Shown: positions 44,524 through 53,512 of the stretch, piece by piece
How the letters are laid out: every line of letters starts with the position of its first letter
Position numbering within the stretch: position 1 is the first letter of the stretch
Position numbers and translations under genes: made by a program
Assembly (NCBI RefSeq): GCF_031085295.1
Contig: NZ_JAVFWO010000002.1
Coordinates: forward strand, 124,001 to 188,000
Direction: 5' to 3'
Length of the DNA stretch: 64,000 bases
Origin: Microbacterium psychrotolerans
Lineage (GTDB): Bacteria; Actinomycetota; Actinomycetes; Actinomycetales; Microbacteriaceae
The notes under the pieces: generated by a model
Database searches by the model: none
Told to the model about the DNA's origin: nothing
Seen by the model: only the letters and a program-made list of their open reading frames with translations

Positions 44524-47373
44524 CTAGATCGGTGAACCTGCGATGTCGGTCTGGTGTTGACGGATGTGGTCCGCGACTTCGCGCCGGGAGCTCACACCCC
44601 ACTTGGCGTATATATGTCGGATGTATGTCACGACGGTGTGGGGGGACACCAGGAGTTCGTTGGCAATCTGCTGGGTTGTGAAGCCAGCGCCGACGAACTC
44701 CGCGACTTGACGTTCTCGATGCGAGAGCCCGGTGGCGTCGGCAGCGGAGACGAGTCGCTGGTTTATGCCCTTTGCTCTGAATCGCTGCAGCACTCTGCTG
44801 ACGTCTCTTGGTGCGCCGCATGCGTTGTAGATGCGCATCGCCTCTGTCAGTGCGCGCGTGCCGACGTCGCGATCTGTCGCGAATAGTCCGGCAGCTTCGA
44901 AGAGAAGGGCTGCCACCAGCGGACGGCAACCGCTTCGCACCTGTTCGGCGGCCGCGAGGAGGTCCGCGGAGGAATGGTCGCGCACACCTCGTACCGCCGT
45001 TGCAATCGCCGAGACGAAGAGATTGCCGGGGTTGAGTTCGGCGCGTGCCCGCGTGACCTCGACGACGACTTCCAGGGATGATCTGTCTCCAGCGACGTCG
45101 CAGAGATACGCCAACATGAAGTCGTCGGCAAAGTCAGATGGCGTCGTCATCGACGGGGCCGCTTCCCGCATCGTGTCGATGGCCGTTGATGCGTATTCGT
45201 AGGCCTCATTTGGTCGACCGCGTTCCATGGCTTCCATAGCGAGACTCCACCGGCCGGTGCGGGTCAGACCGACGCCATTGGCAAGCTGCTCGATCAGCGG
45301 TCGAGCCCTCTGGCGGATGTCGACGTCGCCTGTGCGGAGACCGATACGGTGCAGAACGACACCCGCGGTGGCGTTCATGAAGTCACCCAGCCCGAGTTGC
45401 TCTCCCAGGTCGAGGACGGTTTCGGCTTGCGTGCGTGCGTCTTCAAGACGTCCCAGGTGGTACAGCGCCGTGGATCGGACCATCATCCAGAATGCTTCAG
45501 CGATCACATTCTTGGCGGCTCGCGCTTCGGTTAGGCCCTCATCGGTGAGGACGACTGCTTCGTCGCAGCGTCCGGTGGTGTTGCGCATGAACGCCATCCA
45601 CAGGCCTTCTGGGAGCCAAAGGCCTGTCGGGGTGCCTGTCTGCGCGACCCTTTCCATCGCTTTGCGCTGTAGATCTTCTGCGGCGTCGAAGCGTCCTTGG
45701 TAGAACGTCAGCACCGACTCGGTGGCATCGAGCGTGGCGAGAGCAAGCGTGTCGCGCTTCTCGTCGGCCACCTCCCGCGCCAACCCCAGAGTCTCGCGCA
45801 CGCTTCTTTCATCAGCCTTGTTCGCGAAGTTGAGAGCGCGAACCGAAAGAAGCTGCACTCGCATCTCATCGGAGATCCCGGGAACGGCCAGCCCGGCCGC
45901 CGTCTCCCGAATCGCGCCGTCGAAATCGCTTTCAGTGAGTTGGCGGGATACGGCGAGGTTGATGCGGGCCCGGTCGTCGGGGCCCAGCAGAGGCCTGAGT
46001 GAGCGGCTGATCTCCATCGCGTCCTCGACGCGTCCGCTGGCAAGGACGAGGGGAAGGAGCGCGGCGGTTCGATCGGCATGGACGGGGTTGCCGGAGGAGA
46101 GCTGAGCGCCGAGGATGACGAGGCCAGCCGCACCCGCCATGTCCGTGCGCGAGAGTTGGTTGGCGGCCAGGAATAGCAACTCCAAGGATTCGGCGTCGCC
46201 GGCTTCGGCGACAGATGCAATCGTTGACGCGAGCGTGGCTACCCCCTCACCACCGCGAAGACGCCGATGGATGACTTCACGGGCCATTGCCCGCCTGAGC
46301 GTGGGGGAGAGACTCTCCGTCGCAGCGGTCTGCACGCTGTCGTGCCGGAAAGACAACGTCCGGCCGGTGTCTACGATGAAACCCAGATCGAGTAGTTCTT
46401 GGACCCCTGGCGCAGCCTGAGTCGCGGTCTGACCAAGGACGTCCAAGACGCCACTCAGGGGAAAATCGCGCCCATAGAGGCTTCCGACCTGAGCAATCCG
46501 GAGGGCATCTCGACTCACCTGCTGTAGGCGGTCACCTGCGGATGTCCCGAAGCGGACAGGCAGCGAATCGTCGTCAATATCGACCACGCCGTTCGTGGAC
46601 TGCAGAAGTCCGTCCTCTTCGAGTCCTTGCAGGATTTCGAGGATCAGAAGGGGGTATCCGGCGGCGCGGCCGATGGCATTCGTCACCGACCGCCCCGGCA
46701 TCGCCCCCAGGGTGTCGCGTGCGATCGCTTCTGCTGCGGTGTCGTCCAGCGGGTTCAGATCGAGTACCGTTCCGAGCTCGCCGATCTGTGCGATGAACCG
46801 TTGGTGGGCAGCGCTGTACACACCGCTGCGGGTTGCGAGGATCCAGTACACCGGGACACCCTGCAGGTCGTGGATGAGCGCGGTGACGGAGCCGAGCGAA
46901 CCTGCGTCGAGCCACTGCAGGTCGTCGACGACGACGAGTACTCCGGACTGAGCCGCAGCCAGCTCCAGGCCCTCGGCAATTACACGTGTCAGCAGATACT
47001 TGGGCGCGACGCCCTGCATGATCGGGGCTACTTCTTCTCTGTGAAGCAGCGGGGGACTGGTACGGGTTGCCGCGCCGATGAGCGCGCCGAGAGGTGACAA
47101 CGCTGAGTCGATATCGGGGGCGACCACCATCGTCGACCAGCCGTGACTATCCACGAGCTGCAAGGCGTGCTGCAGCAGGCGAGTCTTCCCAATGCCCGGC
47201 TCTCCGGAGAGCAGCGTGACGGAACCGTCCCCCGAGAGTGCGGCCGTGATCCCACGTGCGATTTCGGTCGACTCCGGCACTCGGCCTCGGAGGGGCGCGA
47301 GCGATCGCCCGGCGCTACTTCCTGAAAGCGCATCGAGGCCGGCTCGGCGCGCCGGCCGGCCTTTACCAAGCAC
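44524..47373 (-). CDS. LuxR-family LAL regulator (ATPase plus HTH)
   Basis: A 949-residue large ATP-binding LuxR regulator. Walker A GEPGIGKTR is at 57-65 and Walker B VLVVVDDLQWLD at 145-156. A TPR-like helical middle (about 400-850) is the usual signal-sensing part. The C-terminal LuxR HTH is LSHRERQVAEFVGAGFTTQQIANELLVSPHTVVTYIRHIYAKWGVSSRREVADHI. It is divergent from the cargo genes that start at 47576, 203 bases away, and is the obvious candidate activator for them. The inducer is unknown. The exact start is uncertain because no strong ribosome site is seen. Confidence 0.9.
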   Translation of the reverse strand: MLGKGRPARRAGLDALSGSSAGRSLAPLRGRVPESTEIARGITAALSGDGSVTLLSGEPGIGKTRLLQHALQLVDSHGWSTMVVAPDIDSALSPLGALIGAATRTSPPLLHREEVAPIMQGVAPKYLLTRVIAEGLELAAAQSGVLVVVDDLQWLDAGSLGSVTALIHDLQGVPVYWILATRSGVYSAAHQRFIAQIGELGTVLDLNPLDDTAAEAIARDTLGAMPGRSVTNAIGRAAGYPLLILEILQGLEEDGLLQSTNGVVDIDDDSLPVRFGTSAGDRLQQVSRDALRIAQVGSLYGRDFPLSGVLDVLGQTATQAAPGVQELLDLGFIVDTGRTLSFRHDSVQTAATESLSPTLRRAMAREVIHRRLRGGEGVATLASTIASVAEAGDAESLELLFLAANQLSRTDMAGAAGLVILGAQLSSGNPVHADRTAALLPLVLASGRVEDAMEISRSLRPLLGPDDRARINLAVSRQLTESDFDGAIRETAAGLAVPGISDEMRVQLLSVRALNFANKADERSVRETLGLAREVADEKRDTLALATLDATESVLTFYQGRFDAAEDLQRKAMERVAQTGTPTGLWLPEGLWMAFMRNTTGRCDEAVVLTDEGLTEARAAKNVIAEAFWMMVRSTALYHLGRLEDARTQAETVLDLGEQLGLGDFMNATAGVVLHRIGLRTGDVDIRQRARPLIEQLANGVGLTRTGRWSLAMEAMERGRPNEAYEYASTAIDTMREAAPSMTTPSDFADDFMLAYLCDVAGDRSSLEVVVEVTRARAELNPGNLFVSAIATAVRGVRDHSSADLLAAAEQVRSGCRPLVAALLFEAAGLFATDRDVGTRALTEAMRIYNACGAPRDVSRVLQRFRAKGINQRLVSAADATGLSHRERQVAEFVGAGFTTQQIANELLVSPHTVVTYIRHIYAKWGVSSRREVADHIRQHQTDIAGSPI

Positions 47374-47575
47374 CCAGCAACGTTACCGCGCTTCAGACCG
47401 CCGTGGATGACGCTTCCGTTGCCACCTCGACAACATGCGATGTCGGTGAGCAAGGCGGGGGATGTAGCGGAATTGGACCCCATCTACCGTTCCAGATGCG
47501 GGCCTCAGACCCGATGACGTGGCCCCACGTCACGCATCCTCGCCGGGCACCCGGCACTACTGGAAGGAAAATCCG

Positions 47576-48139
47576 ATGAGCGTTATCGTTCGCGACGACC
47601 TCGTGCTTTCGCACGCGGTGGTCACCGCAGATGTCACCGCCCCGTTCGAGCACGTCGACATCGAGCAGTGGCTGAAGACCCTGCCGACCCACGAGTACCA
47701 GCGCTGTGCGCCCGGCGACCACAAGGCCGCCGGCTACACGGTCGACGATGACGGCACCCCTATGTCGATCAACGTCGAGATGATCGGCTCCGGCTTGGTG
47801 ATCCAGCAGTACCGCTACGAGGTCGCCAGCCCGCACTACTGCAAGATGGTCTCCATCTCCGACGTGTACTCGCCCGCCGGCTGGACCACCACCCAGGTGA
47901 TCTGGGAGCTCGGCATTGAGCAGCTCGAGGGCGACCAGCTGCGCTACGTCAACACCGTCACCTCGCACCCGACCGAGGACTTCCTGAAGTTCATCATCGG
48001 CAGCGGCCAGACGTTCGAAGACGCCGCCGCCGCCCGCCAGCACGCCTCCGGCGCGCACTGCGAGGTCGAGACGCCGCACTACGCGCAGAGCATCGCGGCG
48101 TTCGCGAACGCCCGTGCCGCCGAAGCCGCCAAGGTCTGA
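47576..48139 (+). CDS. SRPBCC-like cargo protein
   Basis: A 187-residue protein from ATG 47576 with GGAAGGA upstream. The sequence (VTADVTAPFEHVDIEQWLKTLPTHEYQRCAPGDHKAAGYTVDDDGTPMSINVEMIG and later YVNTVTSHPTEDFLKFIIGS) suggests an alpha/beta lipid- or substrate-binding fold of SRPBCC type, but I cannot name the family with certainty. It is the first gene of the cargo block, divergent from the LAL regulator, so it is likely its direct target and strongly expressed. Confidence 0.55.
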   Translation: MSVIVRDDLVLSHAVVTADVTAPFEHVDIEQWLKTLPTHEYQRCAPGDHKAAGYTVDDDGTPMSINVEMIGSGLVIQQYRYEVASPHYCKMVSISDVYSPAGWTTTQVIWELGIEQLEGDQLRYVNTVTSHPTEDFLKFIIGSGQTFEDAAAARQHASGAHCEVETPHYAQSIAAFANARAAEAAKV

Positions 48140-48159
48140 CCTGCGTCGAGGGTTCAGCA

Positions 48160-48318
48160 ATGACCACCCACGAGGTACACGCAGAACATCACACCACTGA
48201 CGCGCACGAACACGGTGATGGATGCGGGCACGAGGCCGTCGATCACGGCGACCACATCGACTACATCCACGACTCCCACCGTCACGCGCGGCACGGGGAT
48301 CACTACGACGAGCACTGA
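48160..48318 (+). CDS. 52-residue histidine-rich small protein
   Basis: From ATG 48160 to a TGA at 48318. Fifteen of the 52 residues are His, with many Asp and Glu (HEVHAEHHTTDAHEHGDGCGH and DHGDHIDYIHDSHRHARHGD) and a single Cys. It has no hydrophobic segment. The pattern is that of a metal-binding (Ni, Zn, Cu or Co) peptide. It lies 20 bases after the first cargo gene, before a strong hairpin, so the first two genes may form a short transcript. Confidence 0.65.
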   Translation: MTTHEVHAEHHTTDAHEHGDGCGHEAVDHGDHIDYIHDSHRHARHGDHYDEH

Positions 48319-48327
48319 GTAGCCAGT

Positions 48328-48360
48328 TGATCGAAGGGGGCCACAAGCCCCCTTCGATCA
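48328..48360 (+). terminator. Strong hairpin after the His-rich gene
   Basis: A perfect 13-bp stem TGATCGAAGGGGG with CCCCCTTCGATCA and a 7-base loop, 9 bases after the stop. No T run follows. It may end a short transcript or lower downstream expression. Confidence 0.7.
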
Positions 48361-48389
48361 CGGCGGCGCTAGAAGGGACCAGCACCTCG

Positions 48390-49385
48390 ATGTCCTCCGC
48401 GATCCGTTTCGCTCACCCGGGCCCACCCGACGTCCTGCACCTGGCGCAAGTCGACCGGCCCGTGCCGGGACCGCACGATGTGCGCATTGAAGTTGCGGCG
48501 GCGGGCGTGAACAACGCTGACCTTCTCGAACGGCGAGGTCACTACCCGGTCCCGCCTAACGCGCCGCCTGGCTTGGGGCTGGAGGTTGCCGGGATCATCA
48601 CCGCGGTAGGCGGTGAGGTCACTACCTGGCGGCTCGGTGACCAGGTCTGCGCTCTCGTCGCCGGGGGCGGTTACGCCACAGAGGCGATCGCGCCGGCGGC
48701 GCAGGTGATGCCGATCCCGACCGGGTTGACGATGATCGAAGCAGCAGCGCTGCCGGAGGTCGCCTGCACCGTCTACTCGAACCTCGCCATGATCGCCCGC
48801 CTCACCGCCGGGCAGGCCGTCCTCATCCACGGCGCCGGCGGGGGCATCGGATCGTTCGCGATCCAATGGGCCAACGCGATCGGCGCCCGCGTAATCACCA
48901 CCGCCGGCAGCGCGGCCAAGACGCAAGCCGCGCGGGACCTGGGTGCCATGGAAGCGGTGAACTACCGCACCGACGACTTCGTCGCCGCCACTCTCGACGC
49001 CACCGACGGCCGCGGCGTTGACGCGATTCTCGACATCGTCGGCACCACCTATCTGCGCCGCAACATGGAGTGCCTCGCTGACGACGGGCACCTGCTGATC
49101 ATCGGGGGCTCGGTGGGCCCGGTCACTTTCGACCTGTGGGACCTGCTGTCGCGACGCGCCAGTATCTCAGCCACGCTCCTACGGGCCCGGCCCGCTCACC
49201 AGAAAGCGGCCATTGTCGCCGGCGTCACCCGCGATGTGCTGCCTCTGGTCGAGGCAGGCAAGATCCGTGCGGTCGTCGACACCGTCTTTCCGCTGGCTGA
49301 AGCGTCACTCGCTCATGAGCTGCTCGAGTCGGGCCGGACGGTCGGCAAGGTCGTCCTCGAGACAAGCCGCCACCAGCCCTGGTGA
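48390..49385 (+). CDS. Zinc-independent quinone oxidoreductase (MDR superfamily)
   Basis: A 331-residue medium-chain dehydrogenase/reductase of the quinone oxidoreductase (QorA) type, starting at ATG 48390. The GroES-like N-terminus has GVNNADLLERRGHYPVPPNAPPGLGLEVAG, and the cofactor motif is VLIHGAGGGIGSFAIQWANAIGARVITTAGS (NADPH type). It lacks the structural zinc Cys cluster. Such enzymes reduce quinones, enals or other reactive carbonyls. Confidence 0.88.
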   Translation: MSSAIRFAHPGPPDVLHLAQVDRPVPGPHDVRIEVAAAGVNNADLLERRGHYPVPPNAPPGLGLEVAGIITAVGGEVTTWRLGDQVCALVAGGGYATEAIAPAAQVMPIPTGLTMIEAAALPEVACTVYSNLAMIARLTAGQAVLIHGAGGGIGSFAIQWANAIGARVITTAGSAAKTQAARDLGAMEAVNYRTDDFVAATLDATDGRGVDAILDIVGTTYLRRNMECLADDGHLLIIGGSVGPVTFDLWDLLSRRASISATLLRARPAHQKAAIVAGVTRDVLPLVEAGKIRAVVDTVFPLAEASLAHELLESGRTVGKVVLETSRHQPW

Positions 49386-49398
49386 GAGGACCGAAACC

Positions 49399-51063
49399 AT
49401 GGCTGACATCGCGGCCGGCACCAGCGCCGGCACCGACCCTGTTCGGGCGCTCGCGCCGTTGACGGTGCCGATCTTCCGCGCGCTCTGGATCGCGGCCCTG
49501 GTGAGCAACATCGGCAGCTGGATGCAGACCGTCGGCGCGCAGTGGTTCATGGTCGAGCAGAACAGTTCTCCGCTGCTCATCGCGCTCGTGCAGACCGCGT
49601 CAGCCGCGCCCGTGCTCCTGCTCGGAATCCCTGCCGGAGTTCTCGGTGAGCTCCTCAACCGCCGCCGCCTGCTGATCTGGGTACAAAGTGCGCAGGTGCT
49701 CATCAGCGCCGGGCTGGTCGCCTTGACCGCAGCCGGCGAAATGACCCCGTACCTGTTGCTGGTGCTGACACTGCTCCTCGGCGCCGCATCAGCTGTGCAA
49801 CTGCCGGCTTACGGGGCGATCTCCGCCGAGATCGTCCCGACCCGGATGATCCCGAACGCGGCATCCCTCAGCGCGATTTCCGTGAACCTGGCCCGCGCTA
49901 TCGGGCCGGCCATCGCTGGACTGCTCCTGTTTCGCCTCGGCGTTGCCTTCGTGTTCGCCCTAAACCTCATATCGTTCGCGGTGTTTCTGCTGGTCCTCAT
50001 CGGCTGGCGCACCTATCGCCCGGATCCCCACGAGCCGGAAGGGTTTCTCGCTGCAACCCGTGCAGGCGTGCGCTACGTCGCTCACTCAGGCGTCGTTCGC
50101 CGGATCTATGTGCGGCTCGGGTCGTTCGTCGTTCCCGGTAGCGTCCTTTACGCTCTGCTGCCCCTGATCGCGACCGATCAGCTCGGGCTGGGTTCTACCG
50201 GGTACGGCGTGCTCCTTGCGGGGCTTGGCGTGGGTTCTGTCGCCGCCGCCTTCCTCGCTCCGGTCGTTCGCGACCGTATCGGCCCCAACCGCACCGTGTT
50301 CATCTCCTCCGCGGTGTTCGGTGCAGGAACTCTCGCTGTGGCGCTCTCTCCGGTCATCGCCGTGACGTTGCCGGTCCTCGCGGTTGTCGGCGCGGCATGG
50401 ATCGGAGTCGTTGCCACGCTCAACGGCGCCGTTGAAGCATTCCTTCCCGTGTGGGTGCGGGCGCGGGGCCTATCGATCTACCAGATGGTGCTGTTCGGCT
50501 CCTTGGCGGTCGGCGCTGCGGTCAGCGGGGTCATCGCCCTGTGGATCGGCACCGTCCCCACGGCCGCAGGCGCGGGTGTCCTGGTCATCATCGTCGCCGC
50601 AACACAACTGGCCTGGCCACTACTGTCCACAGCCGAAAAGAAGCGGCCGACCGCACCGTTACCTCTCGCGGAGAACCAAGGCGCCGACATCGATATGGAA
50701 CGGCAGACGCTCGTCCTCGTCTGGTACGACGTGACCGCGGCCAACAGACCAGCGTTCATGGACCAAATCACGCTCGTTGAGCGCAGCAGGCGGCGCACCG
50801 GCGCGCGCACATGGGCCCTCTACCAGGACCGTGAAAGTCCGCAAGACGTCGTCGAAGTCTTCAGCGTCGGCAGCTGGCAGGAGCACCTGCAGCAACACGC
50901 CACTCGTCCCACTCAATATGACGACGAGACAATCCGCGCATCCAGTGAGATCGCCGACTCGATCGCCGTCCACCACCTTGTTCAAATCGATCCCGACCAA
51001 ACCCCCCGCGCGTCCAGCTCAACACACCGGCGACAGCACAAGAAGCAGGAGAAACCGGCATGA
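49399..51063 (+). CDS. MFS exporter with C-terminal dimeric alpha/beta barrel domain
   Basis: A 554-residue protein from ATG 49399. Residues 1-415 are an MFS_3 (enterobactin exporter EntS-like) transporter with 12 spans (FRALWIAALVSNIGSWMQTVGAQWFM at the start). Residues about 435-545 are a soluble ABM-like dimeric alpha/beta barrel (TLVLVWYDVTAANRPAFMDQITLVERSRRRTGARTWALYQDRE). This fused form occurs in many MFS_3 members. It probably exports small organic compounds. Its last 4 bases overlap the next gene. Confidence 0.82.
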   Translation: MADIAAGTSAGTDPVRALAPLTVPIFRALWIAALVSNIGSWMQTVGAQWFMVEQNSSPLLIALVQTASAAPVLLLGIPAGVLGELLNRRRLLIWVQSAQVLISAGLVALTAAGEMTPYLLLVLTLLLGAASAVQLPAYGAISAEIVPTRMIPNAASLSAISVNLARAIGPAIAGLLLFRLGVAFVFALNLISFAVFLLVLIGWRTYRPDPHEPEGFLAATRAGVRYVAHSGVVRRIYVRLGSFVVPGSVLYALLPLIATDQLGLGSTGYGVLLAGLGVGSVAAAFLAPVVRDRIGPNRTVFISSAVFGAGTLAVALSPVIAVTLPVLAVVGAAWIGVVATLNGAVEAFLPVWVRARGLSIYQMVLFGSLAVGAAVSGVIALWIGTVPTAAGAGVLVIIVAATQLAWPLLSTAEKKRPTAPLPLAENQGADIDMERQTLVLVWYDVTAANRPAFMDQITLVERSRRRTGARTWALYQDRESPQDVVEVFSVGSWQEHLQQHATRPTQYDDETIRASSEIADSIAVHHLVQIDPDQTPRASSSTHRRQHKKQEKPA

Positions 51064-51500
51064 CAACCACCATCAACGACCTCATCGGCGCCTGGAGATT
51101 TGTCAGCGCAGACGAGATATTCAGCGACGGCGATTCCCGACCACAGTTCGGCCCGGAAGCCAGCGGCTACCTCAGTTACAGCCCCAACGGCATCGTGACC
51201 GCAGTCCTCGGCAGCATGCGGCGCCCTGCAGGGAGCGCACCCGACCCGCGTAGCGCGAGCGACGCGGAGGTTACCGCCATGGCGCGCGACTTCATCGCCT
51301 ACGGCGGACCATTCACTCTCGACCCCGAGACCAACACCGTCACCCACCACATCGACATCGCTCTGTTTCCCGGATGGCAGGGCGGCAACCAAGCACGGCA
51401 CTTCACAGTCGACGGCAACATGCTTCACGGCTCGACGCCCCCTGCGACCTCCCCCGACGGGCGCACCTTCCACGTCGAGCTGACCTGGGCTCGGTTCTAG
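51060..51500 (+). CDS. Lipocalin-like protein
   Basis: A 146-residue protein from ATG 51060. LIGAWRFVSADEIFSDGD ... GPEASGYLSYSPNGIVTAVL ... GGPFTLDPETNTVTHHIDIALFPGW fits the lipocalin-like domain (Lipocalin_5 type), a beta-barrel ligand carrier or isomerase-like fold. Often found next to hydrolases and cupins in similar cassettes. It ends 131 bases before the chloroperoxidase-like gene. Confidence 0.8.
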   Translation: MTTTINDLIGAWRFVSADEIFSDGDSRPQFGPEASGYLSYSPNGIVTAVLGSMRRPAGSAPDPRSASDAEVTAMARDFIAYGGPFTLDPETNTVTHHIDIALFPGWQGGNQARHFTVDGNMLHGSTPPATSPDGRTFHVELTWARF

Positions 51501-51631
51501 CCAAGGCCCTCGCCTTCACGCCGTGCTCGCGCGAGCACCACCCGGGCACCCGCAGCCTCAGCGCCGGCCGACTCCAGCCCTCGCTCGCATCGCAACGCAA
51601 CTGCAGCACTAACCCCATCGAAAGGAACACC

Positions 51632-52453
51632 ATGCCGTACTTCACCACGACCGACGGTGCCGAGATCTTCTACACCGACCAGGGAACGGGCCAGCCCATC
51701 GTCCTCAGCCACGGCTGGCCGCTGTCCTCCGACGCCTGGCAGGTCGAGATCAAGCGCTTCTACGACGCCGGCTACCGCGTGATCGCTCACGACCGCCGCG
51801 GCCACGGTCGCTCGTCGAAGGTCGCGACCGGTCATGACATGACCACCTACGCCAAGAACCTCGCCGAGCTGATCGAGCACCTCGACCTTCACGACGTCGT
51901 CGTGATCGGTCACTCCACCGGCGGCGGAGAAGTCGTGCGTTATGCCGCGCAGTTCGGAAAGGGCCGCGTGGCGAAGGTCGTGACCGCCGGGGCCGTGCCG
52001 CCGATCATGCTCAAGTCCGAGTCGAACCCCGAGGGCACCCCGATCGAGGATCTCGACGGCATCCGCACCAACGTGCTCAAGGATCGCTCGCAGTTCTGGC
52101 TCGATCTCGCGGTGCCGTTCTACGGAGGCAACCGGCCGGGCGTCGACGTCAGCGAAGGACTCAAGGAGGACTTCTGGCGCCAGGGGATGCTCGTGAACCT
52201 CATCGCCGCGTATGACTGCGTGAAGGCGTTCTCTGAGACCGATCAGGCCGACGACCTCAAAGCCATCGACGTACCCATCTTCATCGCCCAAGGCGACGAC
52301 GATCAGATCGTGCCGATCGCCGCTGCGGCGAAGAAGTCGATTGAACTTGTCAAGCACGGCACCCTCAAGGTCTACCCCGGCGCCTCTCACGGCATCTGGG
52401 GCGCCTACCAGGACGAACTCGACCAGGACATCCTCGCGTTCATCGCGAAGTGA
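51632..52453 (+). CDS. Alpha/beta hydrolase, non-haem chloroperoxidase-like
   Basis: A 273-residue cofactor-free haloperoxidase/perhydrolase type alpha/beta hydrolase. The oxyanion motif is SHGWPLSSDAW, the nucleophile elbow GHSTGGGEVVRYA, the Asp in AQGDDDQIVP, and the His in GASHGIWGAY. ATG 51632 has AAAGGAAC upstream. These enzymes form peracids from short carboxylic acids, or act as esterases; natural substrates are usually unknown. Confidence 0.9.
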   Translation: MPYFTTTDGAEIFYTDQGTGQPIVLSHGWPLSSDAWQVEIKRFYDAGYRVIAHDRRGHGRSSKVATGHDMTTYAKNLAELIEHLDLHDVVVIGHSTGGGEVVRYAAQFGKGRVAKVVTAGAVPPIMLKSESNPEGTPIEDLDGIRTNVLKDRSQFWLDLAVPFYGGNRPGVDVSEGLKEDFWRQGMLVNLIAAYDCVKAFSETDQADDLKAIDVPIFIAQGDDDQIVPIAAAAKKSIELVKHGTLKVYPGASHGIWGAYQDELDQDILAFIAK

Positions 52454-52468
52454 CGACCGAGAACCGTC

Positions 52469-53509
52469 ATGAGTACCCCATCCCGCCACGTCGCCTCCCT
52501 CGTCGACGCCGCACCCGCCTTCGAAAACGACCTCGGCTTGGTCGCTCAACTCAGCACCGGCAACTTCCCGATCCTCGACGGCATGACCCTCAAGCGGATC
52601 GTGCTCGAGCCGGGAGCGATCCGCGAGCCACAGTGGAATGTCAACTCGAACCAGATCGCCTACGTCACCAACGGCACCGTGCTGGTGTCAATGCTCGCCA
52701 CCGGCAACGAGTTCGCCACCTTCCTCGTCAAGACCGGGCAGATGTACCACGTCGCCTCCGGTGCGGTCTATCACATTGAGAACGTGGGAGAGGAGACGGC
52801 CGAGATCATCGCGGCGCTGCGCACCGGCGACCCACAGCATTTCTCCTTCCAGAACAGCGTCAACGTGATGAGCAACGCCGTTCTCGGCAACACCTACGAC
52901 CAGCCAGCCTCCGCGTTCGACGGCTTCCCGCGCGGTGACGCACCGCAAATCATCCGCCGCACCGGCAGCGCGAGCATCCCCGACAACGTCGGGCTGCCCA
53001 ACGCCCACCTCTTCGACGCCGAGGGGCAGATCGCACCGCTGGCCTACCCCTACGGGCACGCCAAGCTGGCCCGCAAGCAGTTCTGGGCGGCGCTGGAAGA
53101 CCTGTCGATGTACTCCCTGAACATCGGCGGCGGTGGCATGCGGGAACCGCACTGGCACCCCATCACCGCCGAGCTCGGGTACGTCAAAAGCGGTCACGCC
53201 CGCATGACGATCCTTGATCCGGACGGCACCGTCGACACCTACGAGCTCAACCCGGGACAGGCGTACTTCGTGCCACGCGCCTACCCGCACCACATCGAAG
53301 CGCTCAGCGAGGAGGGAATCGAGTTCCTGATCTTCTTCGACCAGTTCGTCCCCGGCGACGTCGGCTACCGCGCTACCGCCACCGCCTTCTCCCGCGAGGT
53401 CCTCGCCGCGACGTTCCAGGTGCCCGAACGCGACCTGCCGCAGTTCCCGTTCACCCCCATCGACCCGCTCATCGTGTCGCGGAACAACCCCCGCGACCCG
53501 ATCGCCTGA
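52469..53509 (+). CDS. Bicupin, oxalate-decarboxylase-like
   Basis: A 346-residue protein with two cupin domains. The second (about 215-300) has an intact metal site REPHWHPITAELGYVKSG...PHHIEAL. In the first (about 35-120) the equivalent stretch reads REPQWNVNSNQIAYVTNG, with Gln/Asn replacing the usual His pair, so only one metal site is expected. Bicupins of this shape include oxalate decarboxylases and oxidases; substrate here is not proven. It starts 15 bases after the hydrolase. Confidence 0.8.
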   Translation: MSTPSRHVASLVDAAPAFENDLGLVAQLSTGNFPILDGMTLKRIVLEPGAIREPQWNVNSNQIAYVTNGTVLVSMLATGNEFATFLVKTGQMYHVASGAVYHIENVGEETAEIIAALRTGDPQHFSFQNSVNVMSNAVLGNTYDQPASAFDGFPRGDAPQIIRRTGSASIPDNVGLPNAHLFDAEGQIAPLAYPYGHAKLARKQFWAALEDLSMYSLNIGGGGMREPHWHPITAELGYVKSGHARMTILDPDGTVDTYELNPGQAYFVPRAYPHHIEALSEEGIEFLIFFDQFVPGDVGYRATATAFSREVLAATFQVPERDLPQFPFTPIDPLIVSRNNPRDPIA

Positions 53510-53512
53510 CCG

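Noticed and set aside
49399..51063. MFS plus alpha/beta barrel as a novel fusion
   Set aside because: This extra domain is, to my knowledge, common in the MFS_3 exporter group.
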